DNA of 19,060 nt from Candidatus Heimdallarchaeota archaeon (GCA_015522385.1 WAMJ01000298.1:1-19060); one strand, 5' to 3'; shown: positions 1-7,109, counted from the first letter of the stretch. Made by a program: numbers and translations. The notes: generated from the letters alone by a model not told the origin.

Positions 1-771
1 CCGATGAACTTCACCGAGGTGGGGTCCAACGTCCCCGAGAACCCAGACATTGCTCGGATTGTGGAGGCACTGGAAGGTAGATTGTACGCATCGGTGCACA
101 TGCAGGAGTATTTCCACCAGCACTTCAACATCACACGGGGGGTGGAGTCCTACCACCTGTACTATTTCAGCGAGAGGTATTTCTGCAACAGCAGACTTCC
201 AAAGCTTTCAGACAAGGACGGTGAGCCTCACATCGTGCACATAGGGAGGACGGACTTCAGCAGCAGAACCCATGACAACATCACAAGACAGGTGAAGGAG
301 CTAGCAGATGCAGGTGTACACGTGCACCTTGCCCGTCCTGATACTGATGAGATCGACTCACCATTTGTTCATTACTTCGAGAAGTTTCCACCGTCCGAGC
401 TGGAAAACGGGAACTTCGCCAACTTTCTCACGCAGTTCGACGCTACTGTCCTGCTGTACAACATCGACACAAGGCTCAATCGATTCAGGAACAGCATACC
501 CTCTCGTTTCCTCTTCGCTCTCTGCGCGGGCATCCCCGTGTTTATGAGACGGGAGTTCTACAGCACGTGTGAAGATGTCGTGGAGAAGTACGGCATTGGG
601 AGGGGGTACGATGACTTCGAAGACCTGGTTAAGGTGCTAAGGGACAGGGAAGAACTTTCGATGTACGGCAATATGGCAGCGGAGCACGCCGAGAGACGCA
701 CCTTCTCGATGGAGAACAATGTGCAAAAGTACTACGACCTGATGGAGAGAGTCGTGGAAAAGAGTAACTAG
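1..771 (+). CDS. Glycosyltransferase, GT-B type (C-terminal part, 5' truncated)
   Basis: The reading frame is already open at base 1, and the first ATG (base 4) is probably internal, so this is the 3' end of a longer gene. About 255 residues are visible. They fit the C-terminal Rossmann half of a GT4-like glycosyltransferase. A beta strand with IVHIGRTD (about residues 77-84) resembles the usual 'vGR' opening of the donor-binding domain. FLFALCAGIPVFM (about 169-181) resembles the 'eylaaGlPVi' motif. KYGIGRGYDDFEDLVKVLRD (about 194-213) resembles the 'iG..v.D.eeL...l' region near the nucleotide-sugar site. The family transfers a sugar from an activated donor to a lipid, glycan or protein. Donor and acceptor cannot be read here. 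The classic E-x7-E is not clear, so this may be a divergent member. No downstream partner follows on the same strand. Confidence 0.6.
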   Translation, partial: PMNFTEVGSNVPENPDIARIVEALEGRLYASVHMQEYFHQHFNITRGVESYHLYYFSERYFCNSRLPKLSDKDGEPHIVHIGRTDFSSRTHDNITRQVKELADAGVHVHLARPDTDEIDSPFVHYFEKFPPSELENGNFANFLTQFDATVLLYNIDTRLNRFRNSIPSRFLFALCAGIPVFMRREFYSTCEDVVEKYGIGRGYDDFEDLVKVLRDREELSMYGNMAAEHAERRTFSMENNVQKYYDLMERVVEKSN

Positions 772-925
772 GGGAATGCATGGTCTCGAAGAACATGACT
801 AGGAGAGTCCCAGACGGATTTTGAATGCTGGAAGCGTCACGGAGATGGAAGGGATAGATGAGAGGAGACGGGAAGGATAGGCAGGGATCAATACCTGTGC
901 TCAGAAGGACAGTTGCTAATCCATT

Positions 926-1336
926 TTAGTTGTACGGAAGGGAGAGGGGGCAGCCATCTGCGAAACTTAGGAGAAGAAGCGTTTATCCCATAAGAGCCAT
1001 ATTCTTCATGAAATTTACCATCTCCCCCATCCCCCGCTACGGGTCTTCAATCGACCAGAAGTTGTGCATCACAGGGGTGACACCGAGAAAGAAGATAATC
1101 GCTGCGATGGCCCCGTAGGTCACGAAGGCACCAGTAAAGATGGAAAGAGAAGTCAACAAGAGCAGGACACCAGTCCCTATTACTGCGAGCTTCGAGGAGG
1201 GAACCCCCTTGGACTCCGCGTACTGTGTGAGCATATCCGACTTGGTCAAGTGGTTGATAGCGTTCATCAGGTAGAACCCTCCGACGATTATTCTACCGAT
1301 TATGAATAGTGGTGTAAGTATTGCGTCATTTAACAT
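926..1336 (-). pseudogene. DoxX-family membrane protein, interrupted by two in-frame stops
   Basis: The first 99 residues, from the ATG at 1336, match the DoxX family of small four-helix membrane proteins: a first helix with IIGRIIVGGFYLMNAINHL, then YAESKGVP, two further hydrophobic helices, and the late motif HNFWSIEDP. The frame then meets TAG (1037-1039). Beyond it the same frame still reads RGMGEMVNFMKNMALMG, the conserved 'fmKNlaLmGg' start of the last DoxX helix. It then meets TAA (983-985), continues TLLLLSFADGCPLSL, which fits the usual DoxX end, and stops at TAA (926-928). The total of 136 codons is the normal family length. Without the last helix the 99-residue product is probably non-functional, so this looks like a recent pseudogene. 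A GTG nine bases upstream (1345) could also serve as start, but the Shine-Dalgarno position favours the ATG at 1336. DoxX members are linked to sulfur or redox metabolism, but no role is certain. Confidence 0.75.
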
Positions 1337-1341
1337 GAAAA

Positions 1342-1347
1342 TCACCT
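1342..1347 (-). promoter_or_regulatory. Shine-Dalgarno site of the DoxX gene
   Basis: AGGTGA on the minus strand lies five bases ahead of the ATG at 1334-1336. It overlaps the competing GTG at 1345, which argues for the ATG as the start. Confidence 0.6.
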
Positions 1348-1392
1348 GACAAGACTACAAGTCGCGCACCAGATACCGACCTAGTCATGGAC

Positions 1393-1440
1393 ACGGTTAC
1401 CGATATGGTTGCCAATACGGTTACCATCACGGTTCCAGAG
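1393..1440. repeat. Four imperfect 12-base tandem units around GGTTACC
   Basis: The units read ACGGTTACCGAT, ATGGTTGCCAAT, ACGGTTACCATC and ACGGTTCCAGAG. The core GGTTACC is itself a near-palindrome (GGT-N-ACC), repeated at a 12-base pitch. The array begins about 55 bases upstream of the DoxX start codon. It may be a cooperative operator array or a decayed minisatellite; the sequence alone does not decide. Confidence 0.5.
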
Positions 1441-1495
1441 AGTGAATAAGGTCTGCACATTGGTAACATTACGCCACTAGTAGTGTTCTGCAACC

Positions 1496-1517
1496 AAATG
1501 TAAGACCTATTACATTT
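1496..1517. promoter_or_regulatory. Perfect inverted repeat AAATGTAA-N6-TTACATTT
   Basis: Left arm AAATGTAA (1496-1503), spacer GACCTA, right arm TTACATTT (1510-1517). The arms are exact reverse complements. The 14-base centre-to-centre geometry suits a dimeric winged-helix repressor better than an RNA hairpin, because the arms are AT-rich and weak. It lies about 160 bases upstream of the DoxX start. The regulator is unknown. Confidence 0.4.
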
Positions 1518-1777
1518 ACAGATTCACATTCTCCCAACCAATTAGGTACGATATTTAGAGACGAGGAGTACAGGATGTGTGAAATGGGAGAGATTACGAT
1601 CTGAACCTCATCGAATAGATTATGGACACCGGTATAATCAGGATTACTCATTCCACTGTGCCAGTCTAAACATGATCTGTGCATAGAATGATCTTCAACA
1701 AGTTCACAAGGGCTAGAGTAAATGTAGTTCTGCTAATGGATTCTTCGTAGTACGGGGGATAATTGATTACGTGGTAT

Positions 1778-3013
1778 TCAGTCCATACAGCATTCGATGA
1801 AGCAGCAGATCCAACACAGTAGTTCATCATCACTGCGGTTGTGGTGTGACCTCCTCCTCCGACTGTGACTCCTACGATGACGACCACCACCGTAGTAATA
1901 GGATCTGTTGTTGTACGAATCGTTCGTCCATGCGCTGTGTGGTTCACCGGTGTATCCTCGCTGGTTGTATCCTCCTTGGTTGTAGCCCGCTTGGTTGTAG
2001 CCAGCTTGGTTGTAGCCAGCTTGAACCCCGGAGGCACCTCCGGAGGGGGCCATTCCAGTACCACCCACTACACCTGAACCTACTGTATCTCCCATAGTCC
2101 CGGGTTCTTGAGCGTCCATGGCCTTCCCTGCGGGTTCAACACCTGCGAACCTCGTCCCGCAGTTCTGGCAGAAGATCGAGTCTCCCCGACGCTTGGTCCC
2201 ACAGTTCTCGCAGAAGTTGTCCACATTACCCATGCTGAACCCTCGCGACAGGAAGGGGAAGGTTGCTAGAAGACTGATACCCTTCGTGCAGGTAGGGGCA
2301 GGGCTGAGTGACAGGCTTACCACCCCGAGGAGAAAGAGGGCACTTAGCACGAGGAGACCACCCCTTCCATCCATGAGTCTGTTCAATCTGTCACGGATAT
2401 TGCCGTCAGCAATCCTGTGGAAGACGTAGAAGTCCCCCTCTACACGATACGAGCTAAGTGCACGGAGACGGACGAAGAGGTAGAAGAGCAGGGCGAGCGA
2501 GATCAATGCGGTAAGCGGTCGGGTGGCAACAAGCCCTAGACCGAAGAACAGGGATGTGACGAAGCCCATCCGTATGATGAATTTACCGAGTTTATGCGTG
2601 AATTCCTTCTGCGTGACGATCTTGTAACCGTAGACGATATACTGCGGGATCATCCCCATCACCGTGAGAAGGAGGAGTACATCAACCTGCAGTGTGCTCA
2701 GACTGAGGGCGGTCAGTGAGACTGCGACTAGCTGGAACAGGGCCGCGGTGTACCTTAGTGCTTTGTTCCAGATCTTCCTTCCCCAGATGTACTCGTAGAA
2801 GTACTGTGGGACACTGACGGAATACAGAGCAGCAGTTGCCCACAACAGACCCTCGTATCTCGGAGTCATGAGGGTAAAGAAGAGTACAGGAAAGATTACC
2901 GCGAGGAAGAGTTTATTCGTGAAGCACCCGATACAGAAATCAGTTCCCCTGAAGGTGAAGACGTGGGAGTCATAGGTCTCAGACTCCTCGTTGTGATGGG
3001 AGAAGTAATACAT
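1778..3013 (-). CDS. Multi-pass membrane protein with zinc ribbon, GYNQ repeats and cysteine-rich tail
   Basis: This 411-residue protein has no family I can name. It opens with a CxxC pair (DFCIGCF, Cys27 and Cys30), distantly like DUF2085-type membrane proteins. About seven hydrophobic segments follow (near 34-50, 54-70, 86-105, 110-130, 147-163, 166-184 and 218-236). A clear zinc ribbon comes next: FCENCGT and FCQNCGT (Cys268, 271, 282, 285). Then come a Gly-rich linker, tandem GYNQ[A/G/R] repeats (333-354), a basic His/Arg/Ser block (378-394), and the C-terminus LLCWICCFIECCMD with Cys400, 403, 404, 408 and 409. The repeats are also visible in the DNA as 15-base units near 1960-2017. The start ATG at 3013 has a TATA-like box 28 bases upstream, so translation is probably leaderless. 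The role is unknown. The layout suggests a membrane protein exposing a low-complexity tail that can be anchored or metal-bound through its cysteines. Confidence 0.75.
   Translation of the reverse strand: MYYFSHHNEESETYDSHVFTFRGTDFCIGCFTNKLFLAVIFPVLFFTLMTPRYEGLLWATAALYSVSVPQYFYEYIWGRKIWNKALRYTAALFQLVAVSLTALSLSTLQVDVLLLLTVMGMIPQYIVYGYKIVTQKEFTHKLGKFIIRMGFVTSLFFGLGLVATRPLTALISLALLFYLFVRLRALSSYRVEGDFYVFHRIADGNIRDRLNRLMDGRGGLLVLSALFLLGVVSLSLSPAPTCTKGISLLATFPFLSRGFSMGNVDNFCENCGTKRRGDSIFCQNCGTRFAGVEPAGKAMDAQEPGTMGDTVGSGVVGGTGMAPSGGASGVQAGYNQAGYNQAGYNQGGYNQRGYTGEPHSAWTNDSYNNRSYYYGGGRHRRSHSRRRRSHHNRSDDELLCWICCFIECCMD
1960..2017 (-). repeat. 15-base tandem repeats encoding GYNQ[A/G/R]
   Basis: On the plus strand the unit is close to CTTGGTTGTAGCCAG, present about four times with increasing divergence toward 1960. 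It encodes five-residue units inside the 411-residue membrane protein, so it is a coding minisatellite, not a CRISPR array. Confidence 0.7.
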
Positions 3014-3024
3014 ATATTATAGTG

Positions 3025-3044
3025 AAAAAAAGACTGTTATTAAA
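3025..3044 (-). promoter_or_regulatory. TATA-like box and oligo-T tract ahead of the 411-residue protein gene
   Basis: On the minus strand TTTAATA (3038-3044) is centred 28 bases upstream of the ATG at 3013. That puts the expected transcription start at or very near the start codon, so the message is likely leaderless. A run of seven T (3025-3031) follows. It could also end transcripts arriving from the L10e gene, whose stop codon is about 90 bases upstream. Confidence 0.45.
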
Positions 3045-3120
3045 CTATTGCCGAGATGTCGCCGAATTGCAAAAATTACGGACGGAAAGACCTCGCTGAA
3101 GACCGTTACGAGGAAGGTAA

Positions 3121-3666
3121 TCAGTCATTGAGACCAAGAAGATCTTTGCCTTTGGTCACCTCGAAGTACACCGGGGTGGGCATCTTCGCACGAGCTGCTT
3201 TGAGGGCAGCTACCGCGTGCTCGTAGTTCTTGGCATTGACACGAGCGGTGAAGATTGCGTCACCAGGTGCGATCCTTGATGCACGGTCGGTGGGCTTACC
3301 GAAGCTTCTTCTCATGCCGTCTTGCATACGGTCTGCACCTGCGAAGGCCATCATCTTGTTCTCCCTCAGGACATGGTGGGGATGAGTCCTCAGTGTGAGA
3401 TGATACTCACCTCTCCCGACGAGTTTCTGGAGCTTACGGTTGATAGCCTGCCTGCCTGCTTCGAGAGCCATGTGGCGGATGTGGCACTTCTCCTTAGCTA
3501 CCATGTCGACTGCGATCTCGAACTCCTTGTCCTTCGCACCCATGTCGTACATTACAACCTTGGATCCAGGGATACCCCTGATATAACCTTTGTTCCTTCT
3601 TCCTTGAGTTCTTGTATACGCGGGCCCTACTATCTTCGTATAGCAACGCGCTGGACGCTTACCCAT
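3121..3666 (-). CDS. rpl10e: Large ribosomal subunit protein L10e (uL16)
   Basis: This is the archaeal/eukaryotic L10e form of uL16, a 60S/50S core protein near the peptidyl-transferase and tRNA-binding region. The start GKRPARCYTKIVGPAYTRTQ and the internal GIPGSKVV, LEAGRQAINRKLQ, YHLTLRTHPHHVLRENKMM and GADRMQDGMRRSFGKP are hallmarks of the family. The length of 181 residues is normal for archaeal L10e. The start at 3666 gives the canonical 'MGKRPA' beginning. Upstream there is a TATA-like box (3701-3709) and a weak GGTAAGGT purine stretch before the ATG, so this gene probably has a short leader. It stands alone, not in a ribosomal operon, flanked on both sides by zinc-ribbon membrane proteins. 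Its conservation makes it the best marker here for placing the organism. Confidence 0.97.
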   Translation of the reverse strand: MGKRPARCYTKIVGPAYTRTQGRRNKGYIRGIPGSKVVMYDMGAKDKEFEIAVDMVAKEKCHIRHMALEAGRQAINRKLQKLVGRGEYHLTLRTHPHHVLRENKMMAFAGADRMQDGMRRSFGKPTDRASRIAPGDAIFTARVNAKNYEHAVAALKAARAKMPTPVYFEVTKGKDLLGLND

Positions 3667-3700
3667 AATTAATCTACCTTACCCCACGAGGGAAATGGTG

Positions 3701-3709
3701 TAATTAAAA
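3701..3709 (-). promoter_or_regulatory. TATA-like box of rpl10e
   Basis: TTTTAATTA on the minus strand is centred about 39 bases upstream of the rpl10e ATG, predicting a leader of roughly 10-15 bases. Confidence 0.45.
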
Positions 3710-3830
3710 CCTATTCATCGAGTTCGCGCGATTGAGGGCTTACAAGAGCGTCCTTGGAGGATATTCCTAGCACTTCAGGATATGGAGAACCTCCTTGACT
3801 CTCCCATGAAGAGCAATTGTTAGGAGTGTT

Positions 3831-3840
3831 CTATATAAGT
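3831..3840 (+). promoter_or_regulatory. TATA-like box upstream of the 314-residue zinc-ribbon protein
   Basis: CTATATAAGT is the best archaeal TATA match in the 263-base divergent gap between rpl10e and the gene at 3930. It predicts a leader of about 65-70 bases, longer than elsewhere in the window. A weaker AGTATAAGT at 3848-3856 could be used instead. Confidence 0.4.
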
Positions 3841-3929
3841 CCATGAAAGTATAAGTTTGTCAGTGGAAAGACGCGATTTTAGACATGGCACTTAGTAATC
3901 TTTTTCTGTACGGGGAATAATACAGGGTA

Positions 3930-4874
3930 ATGGAATGTACAATCTGCCACTCTCCTCTCACTCCAGAGGACAAGTTCTGTCCGTTCTGTGGAACTAAACA
4001 GGAACAAGAGCCAAAAGTTTCTAAAGCTCTTGACGTGCAGGAGAAAATCGAACCCAGCAGTCCTCAACCTAGTGGTCAGTCACCGGCACAGTGGGGCACT
4101 GGTACCTCCGATCAAGAAGCAAAACCTGAACAACCACCAAGTCAACCAGTGAAGTCATCTGAGACAAAGTCATGGTACCAGAACAAGCCAGCGAGCACAC
4201 AGAGTGCAACCAGTCCCAGTGCCCAACTACCACAAAATCAACCTAGCCCATGGGGGCAGAACCAACCTGCAAATCAGCGGCCAAACGCGTGGGCACAACA
4301 ACCGGCCAACCAGCAGCCAAACGCGTGGGCACAACAACCGGCCAACCAGCAGCCAAACGCGTGGGCACAACAACCGGCCAACCAGCAGCCAAACGCTTGG
4401 GCACAACAACCGGCCAACCAGGAACCCAATGCATGGGGACAACCTCAAGGATGGCAGGGAAACAATCAGTTCTACCAAGATCCCCTAAGGTCTCCCATGG
4501 GACAACCCCTAGTTAAGCCGAGGATGTCAGACCCCGCACATGCAATAGAGCCACCAAATTCGATGCTGAATCTTGTCATTTGGCTGTACTGGATTGGGTT
4601 TGGATTGATGGTTATTGTAGCAGTCTTGTTCCTTGCCTTCACACCTATCACCCTTATTGTAACAGTTCCTTTGACCTTTCTGAGTTACTGGCTAGCGAAG
4701 ATGCTCAGGAGATACAACAACAATGCTCGTATTATTGCCCTGATATTCGCAGCTTTAGGATCCGTGTCTTTGCTCAGTGGGAACATGTTCGCACTTATTA
4801 ACATTTTTCAAGTCTACGTACTTGGTTTCCACCAAGAGACCCAGGAGCAGTTCAACAGATATAGATATCTCTGA
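3930..4874 (+). CDS. Zinc-ribbon protein with 12-residue Q/N/P/W repeats and C-terminal membrane domain
   Basis: This 314-residue protein starts with a short zinc ribbon (CTICHSPLTPEDKFCPFCGT; Cys3, 6, 17, 20). A long disordered Pro/Gln/Ser-rich linker follows, then four tandem copies of AWAQQPANQQPN (about 120-167), and finally three or four hydrophobic segments (about 213-236, 238-255, 267-283 and 286-300). The end, QVYVLGFHQETQEQF, resembles the 'llf..keTke.F' tail common in small prokaryotic zinc-ribbon membrane proteins. The zinc ribbon and repeats would sit together on one face of the membrane, probably the cytoplasm. No specific function can be assigned. The first three repeats are identical at the DNA level, so the array has expanded recently. 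An upstream 11-codon reading frame (3885-3920) precedes the start. Confidence 0.8.
   Translation: MECTICHSPLTPEDKFCPFCGTKQEQEPKVSKALDVQEKIEPSSPQPSGQSPAQWGTGTSDQEAKPEQPPSQPVKSSETKSWYQNKPASTQSATSPSAQLPQNQPSPWGQNQPANQRPNAWAQQPANQQPNAWAQQPANQQPNAWAQQPANQQPNAWAQQPANQEPNAWGQPQGWQGNNQFYQDPLRSPMGQPLVKPRMSDPAHAIEPPNSMLNLVIWLYWIGFGLMVIVAVLFLAFTPITLIVTVPLTFLSYWLAKMLRRYNNNARIIALIFAALGSVSLLSGNMFALINIFQVYVLGFHQETQEQFNRYRYL
4287..4430 (+). repeat. Four tandem 36-base coding repeats
   Basis: Units lie at 4287-4322, 4323-4358, 4359-4394 and 4395-4430. The first three are identical base for base. The fourth differs in the second codon position region (GCT for GCG) and in its last third. Each encodes the 12 residues AWAQQPANQQPN. 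There are no spacers, so this is not a CRISPR array. Confidence 0.95.
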
Positions 4875-4889
4875 CATCGTGCAGATCAG

Positions 4890-4898
4890 TTTTATTTG
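4890..4898 (+). promoter_or_regulatory. TATA-like box of the 456-residue protein gene
   Basis: TTTTATTTG lies about 44 bases upstream of the ATG at 4938 and would give a leader of about 15-20 bases. Read-through from the gene ending at 4874 is equally possible. Confidence 0.3.
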
Positions 4899-4937
4899 CT
4901 AACAAAGGTTATGTAGTTCATCTGAAATTGGGCTCTA

Positions 4938-6308
4938 ATGAACAAACTTGAGATCTCGGACTTCAGGTTCTACATCACCTGTTTCGTAAAGGATTTCCCA
5001 TCGAAAAGGAGGATGCACATGATTGCCCCCCTCATCAGGTTGGAGTACATAGACTGGATACTGGAAGAGATTGGCGAGGAGGAAAGCAGGCAGAAGTACC
5101 TTGACGAGAAGGATGATCTACAGGTATATGCTACTCCAAGAAACATTGAATACTTCGAGGAGTACAAAATAAAAAGACAGGAAGTCATAGATGAGTTCGA
5201 CAGGAGACTACAGGAACATGGTTTGGAAGTAGAACTATCTGTCATTCCGCTAGCTCCATTTCCCTATAATGAGTACAACTACATCGTGGCGGTTGAGATC
5301 AAGTTGGGATCCATAGATACCTCAGGTGATCCAAAACCCCACAAGGTTTTCAGGCAAAGCAGACAGGTCAAGCAGGTGATGAACGAGATAAACAAGGGGG
5401 AAAACACGATACTTTGTGACAATCTCAACCTCCACCCCTATGCCCTCGTCGTTGCCAGTTCGGTGAGCGGAGAGACAGGAATGAAGTGGGATAGGACTAG
5501 AATCTCAGAGAACAAAAGGATGCTGGGGTCGTGGATTGAGTACTATTCAGGACAGTGGGAAGACTACTCGGAGGAACTTTATGACTCACGGGTTGAGGGT
5601 AATCTCTCAAACAGGACCTCGGAGCTGCACTACATCAGATCCAACTCAGCCTTCATCTACATGGAACAGAGAGATCCGAGATGGAAAGATTTTCTCTATG
5701 GTTACATGCAAACTTATTTCATCGAGCAGGTACTTCTTGCAAGGGCGATCCTCTATTGCTTAATGGTAGTCAACGAAGAGCTCGATAAGGTGTCCGAGAG
5801 ACTGAGAGGTATGCCCAATGGAGCCATCAAACTGATTGAGAAGGAAATCGCCTTCGTTGAGGACCTTAACCTCGCAGTCTCGGAGATCAGTTCCACACTG
5901 AACAGGGAACGGCTGATGAACAGGTTAGCCCATTCAACAAAAGTAGTCAAGAAATGCTTCGAGGTGTTTTCCTTGGAGGAGGCAGCAGAAGTGGTGTCCA
6001 ACAAGGTTGCAGATATTAAGGAGTCCGCAAACACGGAGTACCAGAAAGAGGCAGAGAAAATCCAGAAACAGCAGGAGAGATGGGTTCTCGTCCTCAATGC
6101 ACTCATTGGCTCTCAGATCCTCTTCATCATCAAGGACCAGCTCGGATCAGTCCCCTACCTCGGGCAGAATACAGAGTTTGTAAACTTCTTCGACCAGTTC
6201 ATCTGGGTTGTATTCGCCATCCTCCTAATAATTAGCGTAGGTGGACTTGCCTATGGTTTCATCAAGAGCAAGACGACATGGTTGGCCAAGAGGGGAGAGG
6301 AGAGTTAA
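4938..6308 (+). CDS. Unknown protein with soluble N-terminal domain, helical stalk and C-terminal membrane hairpin
   Basis: I do not recognise this 456-residue protein. Residues 1-200 look like a mixed alpha/beta soluble domain: predicted strands around 98-123 (EVELSVIPLAPF...YIVAVEIKLG) and DNLNLHPYALVVASS at 161-175. Residues 230-380 are mostly helical and charged. They end in a probable coiled coil (SNKVADIKESANTEYQKEAEKIQKQQ, split around 354-379). Two hydrophobic segments follow (about 382-398 and 421-442), joined by a short loop, with a positively charged tail. Soluble domain, long helix and terminal two-helix hairpin resemble the general plan of CorA-type channels, but the GMN loop motif is absent and I do not claim that family. 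It follows the zinc-ribbon gene by 63 bases on the same strand, so co-transcription is possible. Confidence 0.7.
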   Translation: MNKLEISDFRFYITCFVKDFPSKRRMHMIAPLIRLEYIDWILEEIGEEESRQKYLDEKDDLQVYATPRNIEYFEEYKIKRQEVIDEFDRRLQEHGLEVELSVIPLAPFPYNEYNYIVAVEIKLGSIDTSGDPKPHKVFRQSRQVKQVMNEINKGENTILCDNLNLHPYALVVASSVSGETGMKWDRTRISENKRMLGSWIEYYSGQWEDYSEELYDSRVEGNLSNRTSELHYIRSNSAFIYMEQRDPRWKDFLYGYMQTYFIEQVLLARAILYCLMVVNEELDKVSERLRGMPNGAIKLIEKEIAFVEDLNLAVSEISSTLNRERLMNRLAHSTKVVKKCFEVFSLEEAAEVVSNKVADIKESANTEYQKEAEKIQKQQERWVLVLNALIGSQILFIIKDQLGSVPYLGQNTEFVNFFDQFIWVVFAILLIISVGGLAYGFIKSKTTWLAKRGEES

Positions 6309-6344
6309 GAGAAGCCCTCCAATGCTGGAAGATATAAATCCGCA

Positions 6345-7109
6345 TTATCTGAAGTAATTCTTCACATTAAATTCCAAGATTTCACCGTTTGAAATTGTCC
6401 GCCATTCACCGCTGAATCCTTCGACTACCTCGCTGGAGACTATTACCCTCTCATCATCCATCAGGATCTTTAGACCGAGATAGATCGGACGACTGTTCTT
6501 TCCCGAATAGTTCGAGGTGGTGAGGAAATGATCCCCGTAAAGGAGAAGGAGATTTGCACTGTAATCCTTCCCGAGAGTGGGGAGAATCTCTCGGAGGGAA
6601 GCTACCATGTCCCGGTTTGCAGAGTACCTGGTGAGTAAAGTGTAGAATAACCTCTCTGTGTCGGAGTCGAGGCTTGCGGGAATGTATCGTCCATCCCACA
6701 CAAGGTTGTCCATTGGGACTGTTCCGTTGTGAGCAATAACTGCGACTTCATCCCCAACATCTGCACGAAAGGGGTGGACGGATTCGAAGATCACGTCCTT
6801 GCCAGGACTCTTCTTCCGGGCATGGATCATCAGGAACTTAGAATTCGAGAGCTCTTCACTAAGGTCCTCGAAGAGACTGGTCTCCCACAGGGGATTTAGC
6901 TCCCTCCGCACTTGTACACCGTCCTTGCCCATCCATGCAATGCCCCACCCGTCCCCGTGGGTGAACTCACCCTGCTTGAAGTCGAATGCATCATGGAACT
7001 CGTGTTCCCCGACGAGGTCGCATGCACTTCTCTTCATATAGTCCACAACTATGTTGAGATTATGGGAACCAATCTTATCCCTCGCGAGGTATGCTACCAT
7101 TCTGCACAT
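6345..7109 (-). CDS. Class II glutamine amidotransferase (YafJ/GATase_6 type)
   Basis: This 254-residue Ntn-type amidotransferase starts MCRMVAYL. Cys2 is the expected nucleophile, exposed by removal of Met1, which fixes the start at 7109. Other active-site landmarks are GDGWGIAW (52-59), the HAR motif (96-98), HNG (127-129, glutamine and oxyanion binding) and SDTERLF (149-155). Family members hydrolyse glutamine to glutamate and ammonia, or act on gamma-glutamyl amides like the EgtC branch. As a stand-alone domain without synthase partner, the acceptor is unknown. A TATA-like box (7131-7138) is centred about 25 bases before the ATG, so the message is probably leaderless. The gene diverges from the nuclease/helicase gene and shares a 110-base promoter region with it. 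It converges with the preceding gene, leaving a 36-base gap. Confidence 0.9.
   Translation of the reverse strand: MCRMVAYLARDKIGSHNLNIVVDYMKRSACDLVGEHEFHDAFDFKQGEFTHGDGWGIAWMGKDGVQVRRELNPLWETSLFEDLSEELSNSKFLMIHARKKSPGKDVIFESVHPFRADVGDEVAVIAHNGTVPMDNLVWDGRYIPASLDSDTERLFYTLLTRYSANRDMVASLREILPTLGKDYSANLLLLYGDHFLTTSNYSGKNSRPIYLGLKILMDDERVIVSSEVVEGFSGEWRTISNGEILEFNVKNYFR

Larger units (their letters stand above)
1346..1777. other. Gene-free stretch between the DoxX pseudogene and the zinc-ribbon membrane protein
   Basis: I see no convincing gene in these 430 bases. A 71-codon frame on the minus strand (1469-1684) has no recognisable motif, so I treat it as chance. The stretch does hold a tandem repeat of a 12-base unit (1393-1440) and a perfect 8-base inverted repeat (1496-1517), both listed separately. 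They lie upstream of the DoxX gene and downstream of the 411-residue protein gene, so they may be control sites of the DoxX promoter. Confidence 0.5.

Noticed and set aside
772..925. tRNA or other structured RNA between the glycosyltransferase and DoxX genes
   Set aside because: No cloverleaf, T-loop consensus or stable hairpin could be found by eye.
926..1039. Pyrrolysine or selenocysteine decoding of the DoxX gene
   Set aside because: Two different stop codons (TAG and TAA) interrupt the frame, and TAA is used for neither residue, so gene decay is simpler.
1469..1684. 71-codon minus-strand frame in the gene-free stretch
   Set aside because: No recognisable motif, no clear ribosome-binding site or promoter, and its length is compatible with chance.
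1666..2064. 132-codon minus-strand frame rich in Thr/Val overlapping the zinc-ribbon protein
   Set aside because: It is the alternate frame of the GYNQ repeat region; the simple repeats explain its biased composition.
4287..4430. Regular 36-base repeats resembling a CRISPR array
   Set aside because: The units are directly adjacent with no spacers and lie in frame inside a protein gene.
4938..6308. CorA-type magnesium channel
   Set aside because: The overall plan is similar but the GMN motif and the conserved loop are absent.
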